From: Pomphorhynchus laevis
Taxonomy: Eukaryota; Acanthocephala; Palaeacanthocephala; Echinorhynchida; Pomphorhynchidae
Assembly (NCBI GenBank): GCA_012934845.2
Contig: WNNJ02003522.1
Span: 26,958 to 90,957, forward strand
Reading direction: 5' to 3'
DNA: 64,000 bases
Both the position numbers and the translations under genes were made by a program. The notes below the pieces were generated by a model. It saw only the letters and a program-made list of their open reading frames with translations, ran no database searches and had not been told where the DNA came from. Positions 54,900 through 64,000 of this stretch are shown one piece after another; within the stretch, counting starts at the first letter, position 1; each line of letters starts with the position of its first letter.

Positions 54900-57712
54900 T
54901 TCAATCAGTAGCAAATTTAACAGTTTAAACACACAAGAACGTTGATTGGAGGACGTAAGAAGACAGCTACGACCGACACCAACTGTGCGCAACTAAAAGT
55001 ACAGTGATCAATACACGACTACAGCGTTTGGACTACAATCGCATGCGACAACAGTAAGTCTAAAGAAAACTTCCTATGTAGCTTTTGTGCCAACAAACTC
55101 ATACGCGACCTCTCCCATAAGAACATATCAACCTCCAACATTTACACTCAAACCACTCCAGCCGTTGCTAATGTCCTTTGTCACCTCACTGATCCTGTCA
55201 CCACATGCACTTCTAATCCAATGTCTTCACTTCCCGACACCCCAATCTCTTCCCTTCTGTCTTGTTTCTCAATAACCTACATCCCTCAATCAAAATCACC
55301 TCCACCAACCTCCACAATCCTTCCACTCATAACCTTTCCTCACATCGCTCACTAACCTTTATATTATCCAAATCTTCTTTGTCTTCCGCTGTCAAACCTA
55401 CTCCCTTGATATCCTCAACTCCAAGCCCCTATCGTGATCTCACCAATTCACGTTACTCGTCATCATCTACAGAAACGTTTTCCTTCTCGCGATTGTTGCG
55501 TCGTCGTCACTAATATCACTCCTTCCACCTCTTTATCTCCACAAGCTCGTCTCGATCACGATGTTTCCGCATTCAGATCCATCCTCTCGTCTCTGGTTCC
55601 TGTGGATAAACCATCATTTTAGCGCTCGACATAATTCCTTTCCCTGATCATTTTGCTGCCTACACCTCACTGTCCATCTTCGATCCTAGTCTATCCGATC
55701 ACTTTCTCGTCACCCTTGATCTCACTCAAAACAACACCCGTCCTCACACACCTACGATCCTACGTAGCCCTTGGAAAAATCTTGACATCTCCTTTCTCCG
55801 CTCTGCCTTACTCAAATTGTCTCTATCCTATCCCACAATAACAATTTCCTCGCCTCACGATCTCACCTTTCTTTTCGACTATGAACTCACATCTATTCTC
55901 GATCTTCTCATGACCTTCAAGCCTCACCCACACCGTGGCTTGCACCGTGACCCTGATTTGACATCCAATGCCTACTCTCAAAACGTCGACACCGTCATGC
56001 TTTTTGAGTATATCACCGCTCTCTCAGACGTGATTTCCGCTCAATCACTCCGTCTTTCCCTGATTCCTATCTTGTTCTTCGCCGGTCTTATCTCAGCCTA
56101 CTACATACCAAATGCAACTTCTGGCAACAGAAAATCATCACTTCATTCAACACTAAGACTCTCTGGCATACCTTTAACTCAATCCTTGTTCGCTCCCCTT
56201 CGCCATGCAACATCAATCCCCATGATTATTTATCATTTTTCCAGACCAAACTATTAACGTTGATCTCTCACACCCTGGTCTCCATTCTGCCCAACTCTGC
56301 CCCGCCTACCATTACACTCCCGGAACTCTTTCATCTTATTCCTGTCTCACCAACACAAGTCATATCTATTCTCATGTCCTTGCCCAGCAAAACCTAACCT
56401 GCCGATCCACTGGCTACCCACATACTTAAATCCATATGCTCATCGATATCCTTTTCTCAAACCTTGTTTAACTAGTCCATCTGCAGTTGTATCTTCCCTG
56501 CACACTGGAAATCCGAAATCGTTCGTCCCCTCCTTAAGAAATAACCTTTCCTCCGCCTTTGACATTGTCGACAACTCCGTTCGCCTTTCTCACCTTCGTT
56601 GTGATTACGGCTTTTTTCTTCCTCCGTAGCATGGTTTGCCTCATATCTATTCGACCGTTCCTTTCGCGTCTGTTCTAATTCATCATCCTCCCCTCCCATC
56701 CCTATTTTTTGCGGGGTCCCACAAGATTCAGTCCTAGGTCCCCTGCTTTTCTCTCTTCTGCTTGGTGATTTCTCTCCGTTTATCATACCTTACTCCTTTA
56801 ACGTCATGCAATACGCCGATGACATCCTCATCTATGCTCATGCACCCGCACATCGCATACACGATATCGGCATTTCTGCCTCCAACTGTCTTTCTTCTAT
56901 CTACAAACGTCTCTCCAATCTCCATCTCGTTCTAAACAACGACAAGTCCAAAATAATGTGGATCATTTCCCGTAAACCAAACATATCTCCTCCCACTGTA
57001 TATTTTGCCTCATTGATCATCCTCATAGTCCACAATCTCACTTTCTTAGGAGGCCATTTCGATGATCCCCTTTCCTTTAAACCCTTCGTCCGTGACAAGG
57101 TCTGCTCGTCTAACTTAATTCTCCGTGTTATCCGCCGATCCGCCCCCTTATTGACTTCCGTTCTTGTATGTCTCTTCTTTCATCTCTTCTTTTCCTTAAA
57201 ATCGATTACTGCCTTAGCCTCTTCGCCAATTCCCCAAAATCCATCATCCTACCACTACAACGCATAATCAACTCCACCGTTCGAGTGCTCTTTCGTCTCC
57301 GTCGCTTCGACCACATATCCACATATCTTGCCCAACTCTCCTGGCCCACCGTCCACATCCGCATCAAACTCCGCCTTATCGTAACTTTTCGTCTCATCGC
57401 TGTCGGCTCCCCATAGTTCATCAATCTTCCTTTCTTAGACGACACTCGCCCCACAAGTCTATCACTGCGTTCTTGTAATTCCCTCTTACTTGTTCCCAAT
57501 TATTCTAACAACTACAGTATCCGATCCTTCCTCGTCGCCGCCCCACTCGCCTGGAATCAGCTCACTCTCGATGTCCGCCGCGCTCCCTCCTTTATTACAA
57601 ACAAATACCGCCTCCGTACCCAAGTTCTCGACACATGATTTAGATTTTTTCATAGTCATGTAAGCGTGGGCCGGCACGCATTTGCCACGTAAAAATAAAT
57701 CTTTTTTAATTG
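54900..57712 (+). mobile_element. Family A copy A6, internally deleted
   Basis: The ORF1 finger is readable at 55005-55090: VQ-stop-SIHDYSVWTTIACD, then NFLCSFCANKLIRDL. The ORF1 block continues CVVVTNITPS and ARLDHDVSAFRSILSSL to 55618. A deletion then joins it to the last part of the endonuclease (SLSIFDPSLSDHFLVTLDL, about 55670-55725). The linker and RT follow, with GVPQ-equivalent CGVPQDSVLGPLLFSLL near 56712-56760, MQYADDILIYAH (56806) and LLSSLLFLKIDYCLSLFANS. The end carries hairpin GCGTGG-GCCG-GCACGC (57664-57679) and tail AAAATAAATC. It has many stops and is dead. Confidence 0.85.
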
Positions 57713-59035
57713 TTGTTCCTATTCTAAAGAAACAGTTGGCACTAACTTGTTCAGATTTTAGACCAATTTGTCTTACAAGTGTTATTTCTAAAATTATGGA
57801 GAGGCTCACTGCGAAGATAATACGTGACCATCTAAAATTTTATATTATTGAATATTCTCACACGGCTTCCAGACCGGTCGCTCGTGCTTAACTAATCTTT
57901 GAAGGCTCGCGAACATTGGGTAGCTGCTCTTAGTTCGGGTTTTACGGTTGCTATAATATTTCTTAATTTCTCTAAAGCATTTGAAAGTGTTCCGCACACT
58001 AGTTTAGATTCATTATTACGCCATTACGGTGTTCCTACTGTAATTTGTAACTGGATTAAAACATTCCTTGAGGATCGATCCTTCGTTGTGCGATTAGATG
58101 AAGTTTTGTCAATAGCTCGACGTGCTTATTCGGGTAATCCGCAGTGCACGGTTCTAGATCCACTTATCTTTATCGTATTTTTAAACGACCTACTCTTAAG
58201 GTTAAAGTGTCATCATCTAGCGTTTGCAGACGATGTCGAAATATGGGCAAAAACCCAAAACGAGGCGGTTTGTAAATTTTAACGACAATAACTGTATCGG
58301 GACTTGGTGTAATAACAATGGCTTGATACTCAACTCGACAAAGTGTGTATGGATGAGATTTGGTAACTATAAAACTCATTTTGATTACAAAATAAATGGA
58401 CACTCAATCAAGCGAGTCTCAGAACATCCTGATATCGGAGTGATTATTCACGAATCGCTAAAGACAAGAGCAAACAGCGATCATGCGCGGTTAAAAGCAA
58501 TACGCACCTTATACTGCATCAAGACTACTATTGCAAAATTATCGACACCAATTTTCGCCAAACTTTATTGTGCCCTAGTAAGATCGCATCTTGAGTACTG
58601 TGTACAGGCAACCTTTCCAACAACCGGCGGTGAGTGGATTAACTTAGAAAATGCACTCAGACGTGCTTCTCGATTGTGTTGTCAAGGAAGTTTTACATCA
58701 AGGTTAACATGCTTAAATGTTTTATCTGTGAAGTATGTTATCTTTTTTCTTGACTTGATTGCACTTTGGCGAATTGAACACTAATTTAATGGTTTTTCTG
58801 TGGATGTAGTTAAATTTCGAGATAATACAATATTGCGAAGACATTGTATGATGCTATTTTAAAAACATTGTTGGGTAAGCTGTGAAAATTTTAGACTAAC
58901 CGAACATGCAGTATGTGTTTGGAATAGTTTGTCTGAAGATATCGATGCCGTAACCAATTTCCGTGCTTTCAAAAACAGGGTTCAAGTTGGATATACGATC
59001 AGGCTGGTTTGTCACCTTTTCTAACTTACCCGTTT
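57713..59035 (+). pseudogene. Family F CR1-like LINE, RT half
   Basis: It begins abruptly in mid-frame right after the A6 tail: VVPILKKQLALTCSDFRPIC, LTSVISKIMERLTAKIIRDH. Then 57899-58282 gives VAIIFLNFSKAFESVPHTSL, IARRAYSGNPQCTVLDPLIF and LAFADDVEIWAKTQN. 58224-58784 gives WCNNNGLILNSTKCVWMRFG, LYCALVRSHLEYCVQATFPT and LRRASRLCCQGSF. A final block WNSLSEDIDAVTNFRAFKNR lies near 58920-58980. The first catalytic Asp box reads FLNF instead of FIDF. It is closest to family B. At least three frame breaks. Confidence 0.82.
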
Positions 59036-59401
59036 AGTTAATATTTTTTTGTTTTGTATAATCGGCTTAATACAATAATTTTACAATAATTTATTTAACG
59101 TGGCAAATGCGTGCAAAATGCACGCTTACATGACCACTAACAAACAAAAAAAGAACATCAAAGGTCACAGGTAATTAGTTAATTGTTGAAATAAAATTGG
59201 ATTTGGCGTTTGAAGTACGGCATAGATGTTGATTGGCGGATATGAATAGGCAGTTGATTCCACAAGAGAGGAGCAGCCACAACGAAGGAGCGGAAGCCAA
59301 AAGAGGTAGAGTAGTTTGGGACATGTAAAAAGAAGGGAATTACGGGAGCGCAGAGCACAATACACATTACGAGAATTGTCGAGAAAAGGAAGGTTGAGAA
59401 A

Positions 59402-60781
59402 TTAAGGGATATGATAAGTTATAAGGCGAAAAGCAATGATAAGAAGACGAATTTGAACACGACAATAAATGGTAGGCCAATCAAGAGAAACAAGATAGTG
59501 GGATGTATGATCAAAACGACGAAGACGGAGGAGAACTCGAACGGCAGCGTTGATGATGCGTTGTAAAGGAAGAAGAGTGGATTTAGGTAAGTTGGAAAAT
59601 AGACTAAGACAGTAATCAAGTCTTGAGAAAAGAAGAGAAGATATGAGAGTCATACAAGAAGGGAAATCGATCAATCTACGAACTTGACGGAGATTGCGGA
59701 GTATCAAGGTATATGAGCGTACTTTATCACTAACGAAAGGTTTAAGTGAAAGTCGGTTGTCGAAATGAAAGCCTAGGAAAACGAGATTATCAACGATAGG
59801 AAGAATTGTAGAATTTAGTGATACGGAAGGAGGTTCTACGCCGAAGCTTCGAGGTAGGATCCACATAATTTTAGATTTATCAGGATTCAGAGAAAGGCGA
59901 AGGGAAGAAAGATGATTGGAAATTGAAACAAAACAGCTGGAAACAGAAACACTAAGATCATGAATACGATAAGCAGGTGCGTGAGCATATATGAGAATGT
60001 CATCAGCATATTGCATAACATGGAAGTTAAATTTATGAGAAATCGAAGACAAGTCACCGAGAAGAAGAGAGAAAAGCATAGGGCCTAATACGGAGCCTTG
60101 TGGAACACCGGACGGAATGGACGAAGGATGGGAGAGAGAAGAGTTAGAATAGACGCGAAATGTACGGTTTGACAGATATGAAGAAAACCATGATACAGTG
60201 GGTAAAGAGAAGCCATAATCATGACGAAGGCGATGTAGAAGAATCGAGTGATCGACGATGTCAAAAGCAGACGATAGATCAAGAGAAACTATGACACTAC
60301 ATAATTTATGATCGCGCGAGATGAGTAAGTCATTATAAACTTTAAGACAGGCAATTTCAGTAGAGTGATTAGAGCGAAAAGCGGCTTGGAAGGGAGGAAA
60401 CAAGTTAGAGGAAAGGATATATGTATTAACTTGCTTGAGAACGAGACGCTCAAGGAATTTACAGAGGGTTGGGAGAAGTGAGATTGAACGGTACGAAGAT
60501 GGTAGTGAGGAGTCGAGAGATTGCTTTTTGATGAGAGGACGAACAGTGGCGCATTTCCAGATGGAAGGAAATGTACGGCTACGGATGGACGAGTTGAACA
60601 ATGTGGTTAGGAAGGGTGAGATAGAGGAGCAGATATTTTTAAGCAAGTGAGTTGGAATTGGGTCAGAAGGAGAGGTTTTATTAGGTAATGACAGCAGAAC
60701 CGAAGAAACTTCATCAGACGAAACGAGAAGAAGGTGAAATAGTTCTGGGAGGAAAGTATTTAAAGAGAAGAGTGGGTACAA
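59402..60781 (-). CDS. Family A reverse transcriptase (copy A7)
   Basis: The open frame of 459 codons includes the whole catalytic core: SLPNKTSPSDPIPTHLLKNI, SYRSISLLPTLCKFLERLVL, FQAAFRSNHSTEIACLKVYN, VSLDLSSAFDIVDHSILLHR, GVPQGSVLGPMLFSLLLGDL, MQYADDILIYAH and FLGFHFDNRLSLKPF. The thumb ends FRLRRFDHTS-equivalent LRLRRFDHTSHYL. The motif wording (FQ-FR--HSTE, SAFD-VDH-ILL-RL) places it with L2/CR1 elements. It lacks the endonuclease in the same frame: the frame shift lies near 60.8-61.1 kb. Both Asp sites are present, so this is the best RT of the family. Confidence 0.88.
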   Translation of the reverse strand: MYPLFSLNTFLPELFHLLLVSSDEVSSVLLSLPNKTSPSDPIPTHLLKNICSSISPFLTTLFNSSIRSRTFPSIWKCATVRPLIKKQSLDSSLPSSYRSISLLPTLCKFLERLVLKQVNTYILSSNLFPPFQAAFRSNHSTEIACLKVYNDLLISRDHKLCSVIVSLDLSSAFDIVDHSILLHRLRHDYGFSLPTVSWFSSYLSNRTFRVYSNSSLSHPSSIPSGVPQGSVLGPMLFSLLLGDLSSISHKFNFHVMQYADDILIYAHAPAYRIHDLSVSVSSCFVSISNHLSSLRLSLNPDKSKIMWILPRSFGVEPPSVSLNSTILPIVDNLVFLGFHFDNRLSLKPFVSDKVRSYTLILRNLRQVRRLIDFPSCMTLISSLLFSRLDYCLSLFSNLPKSTLLPLQRIINAAVRVLLRLRRFDHTSHYLVSLDWPTIYCRVQIRLLIIAFRLITYHIP

Positions 60782-60892
60782 GCGGGCTACGGATAGTAGG
60801 GAAAGTAAATTAGATAGCTTAGTTTGTAGATAAGAAGAAAAATCATCAGGATTTATATTACGAAGAAGTAGATGATCGTGAAAGAATTGAGT

Positions 60893-62031
60893 TTAAGATT
60901 TTCCAATGAGATTTAGTTGGAAGATGACTCGAGTTGATTTCGGGCGTAGAGAAAAGTAGGAATCACGGAGATTTGGAGGGAGTGAGTTGGGAGAACGTTT
61001 AAGAAAGCGATTATACACACGAAAAGAGTGACGGAGTCGACGCTTAGAAAGACTACAGTCAGAATCGAACCAGGGAGCATGGCGCAAGCGCTGAGAGCGT
61101 CGGAGTCGACTAGGCAGAAGTTTATTGATAATAGACATAAGTTCAGAATCAAACAGAAAGCAGAGATCATCGGGAGAGAGATAGTTAAGAGGAAGTGAAA
61201 AGAGTGAAGAATTGAGTAAGGCTGTGCAGAGAATAGGGATATCGAGAAGTTTCCAGGGTCGACTTGGTGTGGATATTGGTGGAGGCGGAGACGGACGATG
61301 GGGACAATAAGAGTAAGAGTGACAAGGAAATGATCGGACAAACCGGGATCAGTAATTGACAAGGAAGTATAGTCATTGAAGCAGACAGGGACAGCAATGA
61401 TGTCGAGAGCACCGCCGAGAATATGAGTTGGGCTTGTTGAAAGTAATTTATAGTTAAAATCAGAAAAAAGATTAGTTAAAGTGATAGAGTCAGAGTCAGC
61501 CGGGCGATCAAGACGAATGTTAAAGTCACCGAGAACAAAAGGAGTATAAGACAAGGAACATTGAGACATAAGATCTGCAAGGTTGTTAAAGAAGATACGT
61601 GAGGGGGCAACTGAACCTGGACGGTATACAATCACAAGTTCCAGAGGGAAAGGAGTTGATAATCTGCATATGAGTAATTCGAACGAGGTGTAACGGATGT
61701 TAACGTTAATTTTACGTAAATACATTGGGTGACGAGCAATGGCAACTATACCACCATGGTTAAAAGCAGTAGATTTATGAGAGGCAATTGGACGAGCTGA
61801 TTCAACTAAAGAACAACCAGAGCGACATAGACGACGAATAGCAAGATCGTCGGAGTCACAATGCCAGGATTCGGTAATGCAGAGAATATCGATAGATAAT
61901 TGATTGAAGATATCAAGGAGCATATCAGCTTTATGAAGAATGGAACGAGTGTTGAATAGATTAAGACGAAAAGTATGCTTAGGAGCGAAATCGATTAGCG
62001 AAGAAGACAAGGGGGAGAGATGGGACGCCAA
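60893..62031 (-). pseudogene. Family A endonuclease (copy A7)
   Basis: The frame from 62031 reads FRLNLFNTRSILHKADMLLD, DILCITESWHCDSDDLAIRR, HGGIVAIARHPMYLRKINVN, LVIVYRPGSVAPSRIFFNNL, FVLGDFNIRLDRPADSDSIT and LGGALDIIAVPVC. The final DPGLSDHFLVTLTL supplies the SDH box. N, E, Y-RP, GDFN and SDH motifs are all intact. The frame is correct to about 61310. The linker HAPWFDSDCSLSKRRLRHSF is in the frame of 61138-60893, so one or two shifts lie between. Confidence 0.85.
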
Positions 62032-62910
62032 CGAATTTTTGGCCTTGTGTGTACAACGTGAAAATTTCCATTGATTTGACGTATAGATAAGGATGACTTG
62101 CCGTTAGTTTCACGTCGATGTTTCTCAATGCGAGCTAAATTGAGCTGGGCAGTATCAGAAGGCGAGCGGTCAGGAAAGATACGACTAGTAGACGAAATGG
62201 TAAGAAGTTTAAAACGTTGGGAAAGTATCAAGGATGCATGTGAACTATGTCGGAAAACAATCTTTAGGAGTGGAGGACTGAGATGATTGGATTTAGTGGA
62301 TTTGTTTAAACGGATCAAAGATACAGGAGCGATATTATTGAAGCGGGATGGATTATTATCAGGAAGTATGGTTGCTAGGATATACCTGAAAGCAGATACA
62401 TCATCATCGAGGCGACATTGAGAAGCAGATTCGGAAACCTTTAAATTAGATATGATAATGCATCGATCGCGCGAAGGAAAACGATTACGTAGTAGTGGAC
62501 GGAAAGACCTGGTAAGAGTAGAGGCAGAAGAGCAGATAAACGTGGGAATGACAGGGTTGCTAAGTGAAGATTTAAGATAGTTTGGAGCATGTGTGACAGG
62601 AGTGGAGTATTGAATCGGTTGATCGTAGATGTTACTGGAGATGATTTTGATGGAAGGATGTAAATTATTGATAGGTGATACGGTTGGAGCATGTGTGACA
62701 GAAGTGGATTGTTGAATAGGTTAAACGGAGATGTTACTGGAGATAATTTTGACAGAAGGATGTAAATTACTGAGAAGTGATACGGTAGAGGTAGAGTAAG
62801 GAGTACGTGAAGAGAAGAAAGAGGTATGATATGTATTTAGATGTGGGGATGAATAGGAAAAATGAATAGGAAAAATGTGTGCAGACTTATTGCTAAGTCT
62901 GCACACATAT

Positions 62911-64000
62911 ATAATAATATATTAATAATCACCCATCATCTGTAATTGTCTCCCGAGTAGACTTTCACGCAAAACAATATCCTTTAATAGTGTGTTCCGT
63001 TTTTTAAAATATATCCGCTGTTTGCTTTATTCAGTTCAAATATCATGTTTCAAATCCTAATCCTTAACTCAACATTGCAGCTTCATACATAGTGCATTAT
63101 AATTCACTACGAAGTCAAATCTTGATTAAAATTTTTAATAAAATAATTGATAAAATAATTGTTTATGGTTTTAAATTTAAATATTGGATTGAAAATATGT
63201 AAGGTGCCGACGTATTTGAAAATTCAGATATTATAACTCTTAGTCTAATACATATAAATTCGAATTATGGAAAACCTCATAAGGCAAATATATTTTTAAA
63301 GTTCCCGACTCGCTTCAAATATTTCGCTTTTATGAACATGTTCGTAGGCTTTCAACGATTTATAAAAAATCCGTTATTCTCAATATATGTGTTATTGAAT
63401 TTCTGAATTAAAAATATATTTTTCGATAAAAATATCACACTGCATGTTTTGCTAATCAGTGCCTAGAAGCTATTATTTGTTGTAATTAAAATATAATATA
63501 GATGTTGGCAAGCTTTTATGACTGTTTTAAATTGACCATATTTGAGTGCATTGAATTTTTTCATTTATAGCGAACAATTAAATTTGGTTTTTACCTTAAG
63601 GCTATAAAGGCTGCTATTTGAAACAGTTTATACTACATAGGATTTAGTTGGTTAATAATTGAAATGTAAAAAGAAATGGTTTACTGATATTTTCACATCC
63701 TGCCAGCTTTTTAAATTTGTACTACGCCATACGGAAATTAGTCTTTTATTTTTGAGGACGGTTTGTTTCGTTAACCTACTGTGCTAACGACGATGAAGGG
63801 AAAATAGGCCATTCCACGTGACCGCCATTGCGGTACAAACAGTCAACGTCATCGAGATTAATCAGTCAAGAGTATTTTGTCGTGTACACGTAAGCTGCTA
63901 TCATGTAGACTACATGATATTAATTGTATGTAATAATTTTTTAGTAAGCCTACGAACTTTCTAATTAGGCGAATATTTTTAGGTCATTAATTGAAAAATT
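62911..64000. other. AT-rich end of window without recognisable gene
   Basis: No coding motif or repeat homologous to the rest of the window was found. A short perfect hairpin with 9-bp arms (ATCATGTAG) lies at 63900-63918. Confidence 0.45.

Larger units (their letters stand above)
59060..62910 (-). mobile_element. Family A copy A7, most complete copy
   Basis: The copy runs from 62910 down to 59060. ORF1 C-terminal block: RCIIISNLKVSESASQCRLD near 62460-62400, then LLKIVFRHSSHASLILSQRF and NGNFHVVHTRPKIRWRP (62318-61995). ORF2 follows: endonuclease 62031-about 61150 and RT 60781-59402. The C-terminus continues in other frames to 59179. The 3' UTR has hairpin GCGTGC-ATTTT-GCACGC (59109-59125 on the minus strand) and an ATTATTGTA-rich tail. 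ORF1 and ORF2 overlap by 37 nt. Only a few frameshifts separate the parts. Confidence 0.88.

Overview
This is nuclear DNA from an invertebrate animal. It is AT-rich, has GT-AG introns, and is packed with degraded non-LTR retrotransposons. The two host genes and the CR1-like elements fit a helminth or an arthropod, but the sequence alone does not settle the phylum. No rRNA, tRNA, LTR element, CRISPR array or bacterial operon was recognised.

Host genes. A cathepsin L-like cysteine protease runs on the + strand from about 1.1 to 15.9 kb. Five exons are visible (1109-1286, 8276-8467, 10447-10615, 13686-13803, 15770-15875), and all their splice phases agree. The signal peptide and most of the propeptide lie upstream of what can be recognised. 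Its introns hold an antisense RLE-type retrotransposon (5166-8030), other LINE fragments, foldback repeats, a relic of exon 3 and a 504-bp identical repeat pair. Next, an acid ceramidase/NAAA-like gene begins at about 17.5 kb with the catalytic Cys, Arg and Asp. It breaks off at 18262-18274 and resumes at 29110-29478, after about 10.8 kb of repeats. The break has no usable splice donor and meets an in-frame stop, so the gene may have been split by insertion.

Retroelements. From 19 kb to 63 kb nearly everything is LINE-derived. I name the families locally. A is L2/CR1-like, with eight copies, each complete 3' end carrying a hairpin. B is CR1-like and has an intact 1003-codon ORF2 at 33826-36837. 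B2, C, D, E, F, G and K are other CR1-like elements in various states of decay. J is an RT family with three copies. L is a C-terminal nuclease-like domain. M is a CCHC gag plus endonuclease remnant. Families A, B, C and D share an ORF1 plan: an N-terminal Cys-rich finger and a conserved C-terminal block ending in FxVV.

Most unusual signal. Several hammerhead-ribozyme-like motifs lie in the first 21 kb: 2061-2117, 3789-3864 (minus), 4130-4209, 18331-18389 and possibly 20526-20574. The 18.3-kb copy keeps the CUGAUGA and GAAA core and sits just inside the interruption of the acid ceramidase gene. Three of them share flanks, so they belong to one dispersed repeat family, perhaps Penelope-like or retrozyme-like.
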